From assembly GCA_963619835.1 (NCBI GenBank), contig CAVEYD010000022.1, positions 1-19,353 of the forward strand: a DNA stretch of 19,353 bases, written 5' to 3'. The DNA is from Fimimonas sp963619835 (GTDB lineage Bacteria > Bacillota > Clostridia > Christensenellales > CAG-314). The notes beneath the pieces were generated by a model that had not been told where the DNA came from, did no database searches, and saw only the letters and a program-made list of their open reading frames with translations. This document shows positions 7,146 to 15,460 of this stretch, one piece after another (the stretch's first letter is position 1; each line of letters starts with the position of its first letter). Position numbers and translations under genes: made by a program.

Positions 7146-8033
7146 ATGAGAAAAACAGGTTTTATTGCCATTGTAGGACTTGCCAATGCCGGCAAATCTA
7201 CATTGCTAAATTCATTTATCAAACAAAAAATATCAATTGTTTCCCCAAAGCCTCAAACAACTCGCGACAGCATTTTAGGTGTTTGGACGGATGACGACAG
7301 CCAAATGGTGTTTGTAGACACCCCCGGTTTTCTACAAAGCAAAAATGCGCTCGGCGACTATATGCTTCGTTCCATCGATACGGCAGTAACCGACGTTGAC
7401 GCCATTTTGGTAGTTATCGACGGACACGATGGCATCTCGGACAGGGAAATTGCCCAAATCACTCGCTACACAAAAAGCAAATTGCCGGTAGTGGTTGCGA
7501 TAAACAAAATCGATATCACTCAACCCGCCAAACTCATGCCGGAACTTGCCAAGCTCAACGGTTTAGAGGGTGTCAGCGAAATTTATTGCATCTCGGCTCG
7601 CAAAAACAATGGTGTAGACGATTTAAAGCAAGCACTCAAAAAGTACCTCAAAGGCACTCAAATGTACTTCGAAGAAGACGACTTAACCGATAAAAGCCAA
7701 CGCTATCTTGTTTCGGAAATCATCCGCGAAAAAGTTTTGCTTTGTTGCGAGCAGGAAATTCCCCATGGAGTCGGAGTTTTCATCAACAAGATGGAAGACA
7801 CCGGCAATGCGTTCGATATCGATGCAACAATTCTTGTCGAAAAGGCATCGCACAAGCCTATCATTTTAGGCAAGCAAGGTCAAATGATAAAGGGCATAGG
7901 TGTTCACGCGCGTGAAAGTATCGAAAAATTGCTCGGCACAAAAGTCTTTCTCACGCTTTGGGTAAAAGTCAAGGAAGATTGGCGCAACAACGCACGCATG
8001 CTAAACGAACTCGGCTACACCGACAAAAACTAA
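7146..8033 (+). CDS. era: GTPase Era
   Basis: Ribosome-assembly GTPase that binds the 3' end of 16S rRNA. 295 residues, family length. The G1 motif GLANAGKS is at 11-18, G2 TTRDSI near 39, G3 DTPGF near 58 and G4 NKID near 120. A C-terminal KH RNA-binding domain includes ILGKQGQMIKGIG. AAAGGA precedes the ATG at a good distance. Co-transcription with ybeY is likely given the short gap. Confidence 0.97.
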   Translation: MRKTGFIAIVGLANAGKSTLLNSFIKQKISIVSPKPQTTRDSILGVWTDDDSQMVFVDTPGFLQSKNALGDYMLRSIDTAVTDVDAILVVIDGHDGISDREIAQITRYTKSKLPVVVAINKIDITQPAKLMPELAKLNGLEGVSEIYCISARKNNGVDDLKQALKKYLKGTQMYFEEDDLTDKSQRYLVSEIIREKVLLCCEQEIPHGVGVFINKMEDTGNAFDIDATILVEKASHKPIILGKQGQMIKGIGVHARESIEKLLGTKVFLTLWVKVKEDWRNNARMLNELGYTDKN

Positions 8034-8052
8034 CACAAACTTTCAATTATTC

Positions 8053-8090
8053 AAAAGGCAAATTGTTTAACAAAAACATTTTGCTTTTTT
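8053..8090 (+). terminator. Probable weak terminator after era
   Basis: AAAAGGCAAA (8053-8062) can pair with TTTGCTTTTT (8080-8089) over 10 bp with one G-T pair, with a 17-base loop and a trailing T run. It lies 20 bases past the era stop. The stem is AT-rich, so efficiency is uncertain. Confidence 0.45.
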
Positions 8091-8100
8091 GCTAAAAGTG

Positions 8101-8180
8101 AATTGCAACAAACTTAATTGCAACAAACTTAATCGCAACAAACTTAATCGCAACAAACTTAATTGCAACAAGCGTAATCT
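8101..8180. repeat. 15-bp tandem repeat array between era and recO
   Basis: Five head-to-tail copies of GCAACAAACTTAATY begin at 8105, 8120, 8135, 8150 and 8165. The first four differ only at one T/C position and the last is degenerate (GCAACAAGCGTAATC). The rest of the gap (8034-8323) shows no gene. Confidence 0.9.
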
Positions 8181-8323
8181 CAAGTAAATTTTGACTTTTA
8201 TCGCTATTCTTTTAAAAGTGCATTTTTCTTTTTATAACATTTTTAAAAGATATTTTGCAACAAACACAATCACACTTAAAAACACTAAAAAATTCGTAAA
8301 ACTTTAACACAAAAGGCAACACA

Positions 8324-9049
8324 ATGGACGTTACAACAAAGGCAATTGCCCTAAAAACAACCGATTTTAACGAAAGCGACAAATTTATCACCTTGTTTTC
8401 GTTGGAATATGGCAAAATATCCGTTCGCGCAAGGGGGATTCGCAAAGGTACTGCAAAACTCCGTTTTTGTGCCGACCAGTTTTGTTTCGGACAGTACGAG
8501 CTTGTTCGTTCGACGGACGACCGCTACACGCTCAAAAATTGCGACCAAATCGAAAGTTTTTATTCCATCCGCCAAGACATTGTAGTGTACTATTCGGCTT
8601 GCGTAATGGCAGAGTGTTTGTGCAATTTCACTCAGGAAGGGCAAAGCGATCCTACACTTTTTATTCAGTTTCTAAAGGCATTGCGGTGTCTTGTCGAAGG
8701 TGTCGATCCGCTCGTCGTTACGGCAAGATTTTTATTCGGTTTTCTCAAAAGCCAAGGTTACGGAGCAGATTTTACCCATTGTAATCAATGCGGAAGCAAA
8801 AATAAACTTTTTTTCAGTACGGAAAGCGGACAAACGTTGTGCGACAACTGTCGTGGACAAAACAGCATTTCCATCAGCGCCCGAGTTGCATCCGCCAGCG
8901 GACTAATTGACGATGTCCCTTACGAAAAGTTAAGCGGACTTCACTTTACCGGAGAATGCCTAAAAGATTTACTCGGAGTTTTAGGCAAGTACTATGCCTT
9001 CACCTATTCCCCGTTAAAAACCCTTACAGAACTCATCAAATTAGCCTAA
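8324..9049 (+). CDS. recO: DNA repair protein RecO
   Basis: Recombination mediator that helps RecR load RecA on gapped DNA. 241 residues, typical length. The N-terminal OB-fold reads TKAIALKTTDFNESDKFITLFS then YGKISVRARGIRKG, both typical. A four-cysteine zinc finger is intact (Cys153, Cys156, Cys173, Cys176 in CNQC and CDNC). The start ATG is preceded by AAAAGG at 8311-8316. Its place after era is the standard Bacillota order. Two terminator-like hairpins follow. Confidence 0.96.
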   Translation: MDVTTKAIALKTTDFNESDKFITLFSLEYGKISVRARGIRKGTAKLRFCADQFCFGQYELVRSTDDRYTLKNCDQIESFYSIRQDIVVYYSACVMAECLCNFTQEGQSDPTLFIQFLKALRCLVEGVDPLVVTARFLFGFLKSQGYGADFTHCNQCGSKNKLFFSTESGQTLCDNCRGQNSISISARVASASGLIDDVPYEKLSGLHFTGECLKDLLGVLGKYYAFTYSPLKTLTELIKLA

Positions 9050-9158
9050 CCCCAACTTGTCCCCAAGCCCCCTAAAATATAAGCATCGATTTATTTTGTT
9101 ACAATTGCAAATTAAATGTTGCCACCCTCACAAAACAAGTTACTTTGTTCACAAATCC

Positions 9159-9190
9159 AAACGGCTCAAACAAAAGCCGTTTATATTTTT
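9159..9190 (+). terminator. Terminator hairpin copy 1 after recO
   Basis: AAACGGCT (9159-9166), loop CAAACAAA, AGCCGTTT (9175-9182), followed by an imperfect T stretch (TATATTTTT). The hairpin is nearly identical to copy 2, 78 bases downstream. Its T tract is poorer, so it may be the weaker of the two. Confidence 0.6.
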
Positions 9191-9236
9191 AGCAGACAAG
9201 ATACTTTATTCATTAAACAAAATCTATCACAAACCC

Positions 9237-9265
9237 AAACGGCTCAAACAAAAGCCGTTTTTTTT
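9237..9265 (+). terminator. Terminator hairpin copy 2 after recO
   Basis: AAACGGCT (9237-9244), loop CAAACAAA, AGCCGTTT (9253-9260) running into eight consecutive T. Stem, loop and upstream CCAAACGG context repeat copy 1, so the pair arose by a local duplication. The gap 9050-9371 contains no other gene. Confidence 0.85.
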
Positions 9266-9285
9266 AACAAAAAATCAAATCTCTA

Positions 9286-9313
9286 TTGACTTTGCTTTTT
9301 TATTGTGTATAAT
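9286..9313 (+). promoter_or_regulatory. Promoter of the TGS/kinase gene
   Basis: TTGACT (9286-9291) and a perfect TATAAT (9308-9313) with a 16-base spacer. It lies directly after the double terminator, so the gene at 9372 is an independent unit with a leader of about 50 bases. Confidence 0.8.
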
Positions 9314-9371
9314 AGTAATTCCAAAAGGTTGTTATTAAAAATAAATTATTATTATATATACAGGAGTTTTT

Positions 9372-11018
9372 ATGTGCAAAATCAATTTGCAAGGTAAACA
9401 AATCCAACTAAACGAAAAAACACGCATAGTCGACTTAATCGACGATCCGCAAAAACGCTACATGGCAGCAAAGGTCAACAACCGCCTGCGTGAATTAAAC
9501 TACGAAATCTCTTTCGATTGTGACATCAATCTTGTCGACTTGTGCGACAGTGATGCGGTAAAAGTGTACGAAACCAGTCTAAGATATTTGCTTGTCATGG
9601 CGTTCAACAACGTTTACCCAACCTACAAAGTAAAAATATCTTATGCAATTTCTCGTTCGCTCATGGTAACGGTAGTTAAGCCCAAAGTAAAAATGGACGG
9701 TGAAATGCTTCAAAAAGTGCTTGCCGAAATGGACAGACTCGTAAAGGCAGATATTCCGTTCGAGCGCTACACAATGAACAAGCCTGATGCTTACGACATG
9801 TTTGTTTCTCAAAACGACACCGACAAAGCATCCACGCTTCAGTATCGTCCGGAAAAAGTTTGTCACTTTTACAAATGCGGCAATTATATCAACTACATGT
9901 ACGGCTACATGGTTCCGTCCACAGGGTATTTAAGCCAGTACAAAATGTTTTGCTACGACGGCAATTTTATTTGCCAATATCCTCGCTACGAAGCAGGCGG
10001 AGTTATTCCGGAATTTGTCGACGAGCCAACGTTCAGCAAAGTGCAAAATAATGCTTACAAATGGGCAAAAATTTGCGATGCGGAAATTATCTCGGGCATC
10101 AATGCGCACGTCAACGAAGATACCGAAATTGACTTCATCAACATGAATGAAACGTTGCACAATGATATGCTTCACGATTTAGGCAATGCCATTGTTTCGG
10201 ACATTGAAAACATTCGTCTAATATGTATTGCAGGGCCAAGCAGTTCGGGCAAAACAACATTCAGCAACCGCCTTCGTATCGAGCTTATGGCAAGAGGCTT
10301 AAATCCCCTTCGCATATCGCTTGACATGTACTACAAAAATCACGATGCTATTCCCGTAGACGAAAACGGAGACAAAGATTTTGAAGATCTCAATGCGCTT
10401 GACGTCGAACTATTCAACAAGCAAATTACCGCTTTAATTGCAGGCGAAGAAGTAGAGTTGCCCATTTACGAATTCGGTTCGGGACGTTTGCCGAAAGGAA
10501 TTCCCACAAAAATAGAGCCAAACACGCCGATAATTATCGAAGGCATCCATGCGCTAAACGACAAATTGTCTTACTCAATTCCCAAGTATCAAAAGTACAA
10601 AATCTACATTGCCCCTCAATTCCAAATCAACATAGATAATCACAATCCCATCAGTTACACCGATATTCGTTTGTTAAGACGTATCGTTCGTGACAAAAAG
10701 TATCGTGGTGCAAGTGCGGAAAGAACGCTCGAAATGTGGCCGTCGGTTCGCAGAGGCGAATTTAAGTGGATTTACCCCTTCCAAGAAGGTTGCAACTTTG
10801 TCTACAATTCGGCACTTACTTACGAAATGTGCGTACTCAAAAAGTATGCAATGCCGGCGCTTAAGGAAGTTCCCACAACCAGTCCGCATTATATCGTAGC
10901 CAACCGACTAATCAAATTTCTAAAGTATTTTAAGGACATGGACGACAAATTTATTCCTTGCAACTCGCTCCTTCGTGAATTTATCGGTGGCAGTTGTTTT
11001 GCCGAAGTCGACGAATAA
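9372..11018 (+). CDS. TGS-domain / uridine kinase-like fusion protein
   Basis: 548 residues. The first part resembles the N-terminus of threonyl-tRNA synthetase: a TGS-like region (about 1-60) and a region related to the synthetase second additional domain (about 60-260). The second part is a P-loop nucleoside kinase of the uridine kinase/phosphoribulokinase type, with GPSSSGKT at 288-295, LDMYYKN and EGIHALND. This architecture is known from several Bacillota and Thermotogota and is usually annotated as nucleoside kinase. Its substrate is not established, and a link to tRNA or threonine sensing is only inference. GGAG (9363-9366) supports the ATG. It has its own promoter and terminator. Confidence 0.85.
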   Translation: MCKINLQGKQIQLNEKTRIVDLIDDPQKRYMAAKVNNRLRELNYEISFDCDINLVDLCDSDAVKVYETSLRYLLVMAFNNVYPTYKVKISYAISRSLMVTVVKPKVKMDGEMLQKVLAEMDRLVKADIPFERYTMNKPDAYDMFVSQNDTDKASTLQYRPEKVCHFYKCGNYINYMYGYMVPSTGYLSQYKMFCYDGNFICQYPRYEAGGVIPEFVDEPTFSKVQNNAYKWAKICDAEIISGINAHVNEDTEIDFINMNETLHNDMLHDLGNAIVSDIENIRLICIAGPSSSGKTTFSNRLRIELMARGLNPLRISLDMYYKNHDAIPVDENGDKDFEDLNALDVELFNKQITALIAGEEVELPIYEFGSGRLPKGIPTKIEPNTPIIIEGIHALNDKLSYSIPKYQKYKIYIAPQFQINIDNHNPISYTDIRLLRRIVRDKKYRGASAERTLEMWPSVRRGEFKWIYPFQEGCNFVYNSALTYEMCVLKKYAMPALKEVPTTSPHYIVANRLIKFLKYFKDMDDKFIPCNSLLREFIGGSCFAEVDE

Positions 11019-11033
11019 CAAATTCTAAATCGA

Positions 11034-11065
11034 AAAAAACGATAGTATTTTACTATCGTTTTTTT
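11034..11065. terminator. Strong terminator after the TGS/kinase gene
   Basis: AAAAAACGATAGTA (11034-11047) pairs perfectly with TACTATCGTTTTTT (11051-11064) around a tiny loop, with A and T tracts on either side. It could work in both directions. Confidence 0.9.
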
Positions 11066-11090
11066 ATGTCTACCTCTTTTTCCAAACCTA

Positions 11091-11119
11091 TTGACAACAC
11101 ATTTATTGTGTAGTAATAT
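11091..11119 (+). promoter_or_regulatory. Promoter of rho-mnmA
   Basis: A consensus TTGACA (11091-11096), a 17-base spacer and TAATAT (11114-11119). This is about 130 bases before the assembly gap. The rho leader therefore starts near 11126 if no sequence is missing. Confidence 0.75.
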
Positions 11120-11250
11120 AGTAACATATTTAATTATGTTTTTCAAAAAACAACTTGTTTTCAAAAAACATTACATTTTATTTTAGTTTTTTGCTGACTT
11201 AGTTTTTCTTATTTCAAATAGTCACCACAAAAATAATTTTCAAAGTATTT

Positions 11251-11260
11251 NNNNNNNNNN
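11251..11260. other. Assembly gap (10 N) at the 5' end of rho
   Basis: Ten ambiguous bases, probably a placeholder of unknown true size. The rho reading frame is open on the downstream side up to the gap, so the start codon and ribosome binding site of rho are likely lost here. Confidence 0.9.
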
Positions 11261-11262
11261 AA

Positions 11263-12651
11263 AAGTATCAATCTGTCGAACAACTCAAATCTGCATTAGA
11301 CAAAATGACTGTTCCAAGCTTGCGAGAAGTGGCGCGTGAATTCGGTATCGTTCCGCGTAATCGTAAGCGTGACGAACTAATTGAGCGCATCATTGCCGTT
11401 TACAACGGAACAATGCCTCCGGAAAGTGCAGTAAAAACCGGACGTCCCACAAAGGCAGCTATTGTCGACGAAACACCCGAACTTAAGGAAGACGGTGCCG
11501 ACAACGTAAGCGACGACTATCCTCGCACAGGAATTTTGGAAGTAATGCAGGATGGTTATGGTTTTGTTCGCACGCACAATTATTCTCCAACACCGGGCAA
11601 AGATTATTATTTATCTTCCGCACTTATCACTCGCATGGGAGTAAAATCCGGCGACAAACTTACCGTTGTTTTGCATCAATACCCCGATAAAGCATCCCCA
11701 ACGGCAATTTTCGTCAAGGAAGTCAACGATCAACGTTGCGGACAAATCAAACGCACGCCGTTCGACAGTTTGGAAGCATGTTTCCCCAACAAACGTATTG
11801 TTTTAGAAAGTGATCGCACCGATTATTCGCTCCGCGCACTCGATCTTGTAGCTCCAATCGGCAAAGGACAACGCGGACTTATCGTTGCACCCCCAAAAAC
11901 AGGCAAAACAATTTTGCTCAAAAAAATTGCCATGGCTGTTCGCAAAAACAATCCGGAAATTCACTTGACAGTGCTACTTATCGACGAACGTCCTGAAGAA
12001 GTAACCGATTTTAAAGAAAGTGTCGATTGCGAAGTAGTGTATTCCACATTTGACCAACAACCGCAAAACCACACACGCATTGCCGAACTTGTTTTTGCCA
12101 ATGCAAAACGTCGTGTCGAGCAAGGGCAAGACGTAATGATATTGCTCGATAGTATCACTCGTTTAGGCAGAGCCTACAACCAAACAGCCGAGCAAAGCGG
12201 ACGTACCTTAACAGGCGGTTTAGATATTTCAGCCTTGCAAGAACCCAAAAAGATGTTTGGTGCAGGCCGTAACGTTCGTGGCGGTGGCAGTCTAACCATT
12301 TTGGCAACCGCCCTTATCGACACAGGAAGTCGCATGGACGACATCATTTACGAAGAGTTTAAGGGCACAGGCAACATGGAAATTCAACTTGACCGTCGCA
12401 TGAGTGAAAAACGTATTTTCCCGGCAATCGACCTAAATCGCAGCGGAACACGTCGCGAAGATCTTTTGCTTACGCCAAGCCAAGTAGAAGGCATGTACCT
12501 TGTAAGACGTATGCTTGCGGCAGAAGATCCCGCCCAAGCCACAGAAGAATTGTTAGAAGTGCTTATGTCAACATCCAACAACGAAGAAACAATCGACACA
12601 TTAAAACGACTTGTTCGTTCGGCAGAAGTTCGTCGTTCATTAAAGAGATAG
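11263..12651 (+). CDS. rho: Transcription termination factor Rho (5' end incomplete)
   Basis: RNA-dependent hexameric helicase that ends transcription. About 462 residues are visible. The order is a Rho_N SAP-like segment (SLREVAREFGI), a cold-shock RNA-binding domain (RTGILEVMQDGYGFVR), Walker A APPKTGKT, LLIDERPEEVTDF, the Walker B/Q-loop region LLDSITRLGRAYN and the R-loop GGSLTILATALIDTGSRMD. The first ATG after the gap is 11305, but the frame is open upstream (KYQSVEQLKSALDK then MTVPSL) and nothing resembles a Shine-Dalgarno before 11305. The true start therefore lies in or before the N gap. One base separates its TAG from the mnmA ATG. Confidence 0.95.
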   Translation, partial: KYQSVEQLKSALDKMTVPSLREVAREFGIVPRNRKRDELIERIIAVYNGTMPPESAVKTGRPTKAAIVDETPELKEDGADNVSDDYPRTGILEVMQDGYGFVRTHNYSPTPGKDYYLSSALITRMGVKSGDKLTVVLHQYPDKASPTAIFVKEVNDQRCGQIKRTPFDSLEACFPNKRIVLESDRTDYSLRALDLVAPIGKGQRGLIVAPPKTGKTILLKKIAMAVRKNNPEIHLTVLLIDERPEEVTDFKESVDCEVVYSTFDQQPQNHTRIAELVFANAKRRVEQGQDVMILLDSITRLGRAYNQTAEQSGRTLTGGLDISALQEPKKMFGAGRNVRGGGSLTILATALIDTGSRMDDIIYEEFKGTGNMEIQLDRRMSEKRIFPAIDLNRSGTRREDLLLTPSQVEGMYLVRRMLAAEDPAQATEELLEVLMSTSNNEETIDTLKRLVRSAEVRRSLKR

Positions 12652-12652
12652 T

Positions 12653-13723
12653 ATGAAAACAGTAGTTTTAGGAATGAGTGGCGGAGTGGACAGTGCAGTT
12701 TCCGCTCACCTACTCAAACAACAAGGATACAACGTAGTTGCACTTTTCATGCACAACTGGGAAGAAACCGACGACGGTTGTTGTACGGCAGAGCAAGATT
12801 TTGAAGACGTCAAACGTGTTTCGGACAAGCTCGGCATCCCGTATTATTCGGTAAATTTTGCCAAGCAGTACCAAGAACGTGTTTTTTCGTACTTTTTGGA
12901 CGAGTACAAAAAGGGACGTACCCCAAATCCCGATGTTTTGTGCAATCGTGAAATCAAATTCGGACCGTTTTTAGAGTATGCTAAAGCTTTAGGTGCCGAT
13001 TATATCGCAACAGGACATTATTGTGGAATTTTACACGACAACGGTACGCATTACTTACTTAAAGCCGCCGATCAATCAAAGGATCAAACCTATTTTCTCA
13101 ATCAACTGTCGCAACAGCAACTTTCCGACGTACTTTTTCCGCTTGCCAACTTGCAAAAAACAGAAGTCCGCAAAATTGCCCAAGACTTAGATCTTATCAA
13201 TGCACGTAAGAAGGACAGCACAGGCATTTGCTTTATAGGCGAACGCAATTTCCGTAACTTTTTGCAACAGTACATTCCAAATCAACCAGGCGAAATCGTA
13301 GACACAAACGGCAAGCACGTAGGTGAACACATAGGACTTATGTACTACACTTTAGGACAGCGTCGCGGTTTAGGTTTAGGCGGCACAACCGAAAGTCAAC
13401 AGCGGTGGTTCGTGGCAGAAAAGGACATGAAAAACAACAAACTTATTGTTTCGCATGGCGACGAAAGTGTGCTAATGTCTCAAAGTCTAATTGCTAGTAC
13501 TCTCAACTGGATTCCGTCCGCCCCCGCCAAGCAGTTTACTTGCACAGCAAAGTTTAGATATCGTCAACCGGAGCAAGGAGTGGACGTTGTCTTAAACGAC
13601 GACGGTACGGCAAAAGTAATTTTCCATGAAAAGCAACGTGCCGTAACCCCTGGTCAGTTTGTAGTTTTCTACGACCAAACAAAATGTCTCGGTGGTGGAA
13701 TCATCGATTCTGTCAAAAAGTAA
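12653..13723 (+). CDS. mnmA: tRNA-specific 2-thiouridylase MnmA
   Basis: Makes 2-thiouridine at the wobble base of Lys, Glu and Gln tRNAs. 356 residues. The N-terminal PP-loop is GMSGGVDSAVS (7-17). The two catalytic cysteines are Cys97 (NPDVLCNREIKF) and Cys193 (STGICFIGERNF). The central GQRRGLGLGG segment and the C-terminal barrel (TPGQFVVFYD) are present. It starts 2 bases after rho with only a weak AAAGAGA upstream, so translation is probably coupled to rho. This rho-mnmA linkage is unusual to my knowledge, but both genes look intact. No clear terminator follows. Confidence 0.97.
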   Translation: MKTVVLGMSGGVDSAVSAHLLKQQGYNVVALFMHNWEETDDGCCTAEQDFEDVKRVSDKLGIPYYSVNFAKQYQERVFSYFLDEYKKGRTPNPDVLCNREIKFGPFLEYAKALGADYIATGHYCGILHDNGTHYLLKAADQSKDQTYFLNQLSQQQLSDVLFPLANLQKTEVRKIAQDLDLINARKKDSTGICFIGERNFRNFLQQYIPNQPGEIVDTNGKHVGEHIGLMYYTLGQRRGLGLGGTTESQQRWFVAEKDMKNNKLIVSHGDESVLMSQSLIASTLNWIPSAPAKQFTCTAKFRYRQPEQGVDVVLNDDGTAKVIFHEKQRAVTPGQFVVFYDQTKCLGGGIIDSVKK

Positions 13724-13746
13724 GTTTTGTCTAATAATTGCAAATT

Positions 13747-13792
13747 GCAACAAAACTACAAATGTGCAACAAAACTACAAATGTGCAACAAT
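13747..13792. repeat. 19-bp tandem repeat after mnmA
   Basis: GCAACAAAACTACAAATGT occurs twice exactly (13747 and 13766), and a third partial copy begins at 13785. The surrounding 13724-14026 gap has further loose GCAA/ACAAAAAT words and no gene. TATAAT at 13900-13905 could be a -10 box but has only a poor -35 (ATGCAA, 13877-13882). Confidence 0.85.
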
Positions 13793-14026
13793 CATTACAT
13801 GACGTAAAAAATTTACAAGATACAACAAAAATTGCATGATTCAATAAATTTTGCAGGATGCAAAAATCTGTGCTAAATGCAAAATAAACACAAAAATGGT
13901 ATAATTGCAAATTTTAACAAAAATCGTAAAATATAACAAAAACTTACAAAATATTGTCGAATTTTCGCACAAAATAACATACTATTACAAACATAATATC
14001 TAAAATTTCAATATTTTTATTAAATT

Positions 14027-15214
14027 ATGGCACAAAAACAACAAAAAAACTTAAATGACGGCGCCGAGTTTGAAGCCGTAAACGATTCAAATCTCAGTTC
14101 AAATTCGTTCACCCAAGTGCAATCGTCTTTTGACACAGTGATTGCAGATGGCGATCAAAATTCTGTTGTCCCCAACAGCAACAACGCTATCTCAACCGCC
14201 ACCCAAAACAACGTTGCACTTACCGACTTTTCCGCAACCAATGAAAACAGTGTTGAAGGCAACCCCAAAAATCTCATTTCAACGGATAGCAACAACGTTA
14301 TCTCAGCCGACAGTCAAAATGTCGCACCTCTCAACAATTCACTCACAACCGCACAAAGCAGTGTAGACGAAATTTTGGACGAACTTGCAACCGAGCCACC
14401 CGTACACAAACAACGTATTTGGGAAATAGATTTTTTCCGTGGTTTTCTCATTTTGTTTGTCATTTGGGATCATCTCATGTTCGACATTGTCGAAATAGGC
14501 GGAGCCTATCAAACAGGCTTTTTCAAGTGGCTTTACTCATTTGCATACGACTATTTTTATGGTTCGCTTAGAGAAGCATGCCACGATGCTTTTGTTACGC
14601 TTTTCATTTTCTTGTCAGGTGTTTCGTGTAGTTTTTCCAAAAACAACGGCAAACGCGCCATCAAAATGATAATTTTTGCCATACTCTTAACAACAGTCAC
14701 CTATTCGGTATCGCAACTTTTCCACGTTACGCTAACAATTTACTTCAACGTTATTCATGTAATAGCATTGTCGGTATTATTGTGGACGGTTATCGAATTT
14801 TTCCAAAAAAAATGCACAAAGCCATGGCAAAAAAATGTTTTTGGTGCTGTGATGGTTGCAGTAATTGTCGCTTCGCTTGTTGTCGGAGCTTCCGCCCTTG
14901 AAGAGCCAATCAAAAGCACAAACAGTTTGTTTTACTTTTTGGTGCAACACAACTACTATGTAAATGCCGATTTTTTCAATTATTGTCAAGTTGATTATTG
15001 GCCGTTTTTGCCGGATTTTGGTTGGTTTTTAATAGGTGCATTTTTAGGGCAAATAGTCTACAAACAGCGCAAAACACTTTTCCCATCGGTAAATCCCAAA
15101 TATGTTCGTCCGGTTATGTTTTGCGGTCGCTACTCAATTTGGATTTATTTTGGCAGCCAAGTAATTATGTACGGAATTATTTACTTGTTGCACGTTGTGC
15201 TAAATTGGCTGTAA
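14027..15214 (+). CDS. DUF1624-type membrane protein (heparan-alpha-glucosaminide N-acetyltransferase-like)
   Basis: 395 residues. About residues 1-125 are a soluble Asn/Ser/Thr/Gln-rich segment containing two loose internal repeats (NSNNAISTATQNNVAL at 50-65 against DSNNVISADSQNVAPL at 87-102, and QSSFDTVI against QSSVDEIL). The rest is a multi-helix membrane domain that opens with IDFFRGFLILFVIWDHLMFD, the diagnostic start of DUF1624/HGSNAT-like proteins, and includes GRYSIWIYFGSQ near the end. Relatives are thought to transfer acyl groups to sugars across membranes. Function here is not known. There is no Shine-Dalgarno before the ATG, so the start is uncertain and could lie further downstream, nearer the membrane domain. 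Confidence 0.75.
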   Translation: MAQKQQKNLNDGAEFEAVNDSNLSSNSFTQVQSSFDTVIADGDQNSVVPNSNNAISTATQNNVALTDFSATNENSVEGNPKNLISTDSNNVISADSQNVAPLNNSLTTAQSSVDEILDELATEPPVHKQRIWEIDFFRGFLILFVIWDHLMFDIVEIGGAYQTGFFKWLYSFAYDYFYGSLREACHDAFVTLFIFLSGVSCSFSKNNGKRAIKMIIFAILLTTVTYSVSQLFHVTLTIYFNVIHVIALSVLLWTVIEFFQKKCTKPWQKNVFGAVMVAVIVASLVVGASALEEPIKSTNSLFYFLVQHNYYVNADFFNYCQVDYWPFLPDFGWFLIGAFLGQIVYKQRKTLFPSVNPKYVRPVMFCGRYSIWIYFGSQVIMYGIIYLLHVVLNWL

Positions 15215-15360
15215 TTTTTGATTGTCTTGCCAAACTTAATTGCAAATTTTCTCACGTTGCCCCAACCTTAACTAAAAAAATGTCGGTTGCTTGCCATCGC
15301 TTTTTTGTCGGCAGTGGTACTTACTTAATTTACAACCCAATTCATTTCGTTAATTTGCAA

Positions 15361-15420
15361 ATCAAACTAAGCCACGTCAAACTAAACCTTGTCAAATCAA
15401 ACCAAGTCAAATCAAACAGA
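15361..15420. repeat. 15-bp tandem repeat upstream of the VWA lipoprotein gene
   Basis: Four head-to-tail 15-base units start at 15361, 15376, 15391 and 15406 with consensus GTCAAAYYAAACCWW. The array ends 40 bases before the VWA gene start. Unit length equals that of the era-recO array but the sequence differs. Confidence 0.85.
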
Positions 15421-15460
15421 GACATTTTTACGCAAAAACAATTTTCCAACGGAGGTACAC

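Noticed and set aside
8101..8180. CRISPR array
   Set aside because: Units are head-to-tail 15-mers without spacers, lack the dyad symmetry of CRISPR repeats, and no cas genes are nearby.
9057..9338. 93-codon ORF after recO
   Set aside because: It runs through both terminator hairpins (the repeated RLKQKPF is the translated hairpin) and the promoter of the next gene.
11242..11268. AAAGTAT on both sides of the N gap as an unmerged overlap
   Set aside because: Joining at this 7-mer would put a TAA stop directly upstream in the rho frame with no start codon. The match is likely chance in AT-rich DNA.
15389..15460. Earlier in-frame start for the VWA lipoprotein
   Set aside because: It translates the tandem repeat and would place the signal peptide internally; GGAGG and the lipoprotein signal both support 15461.
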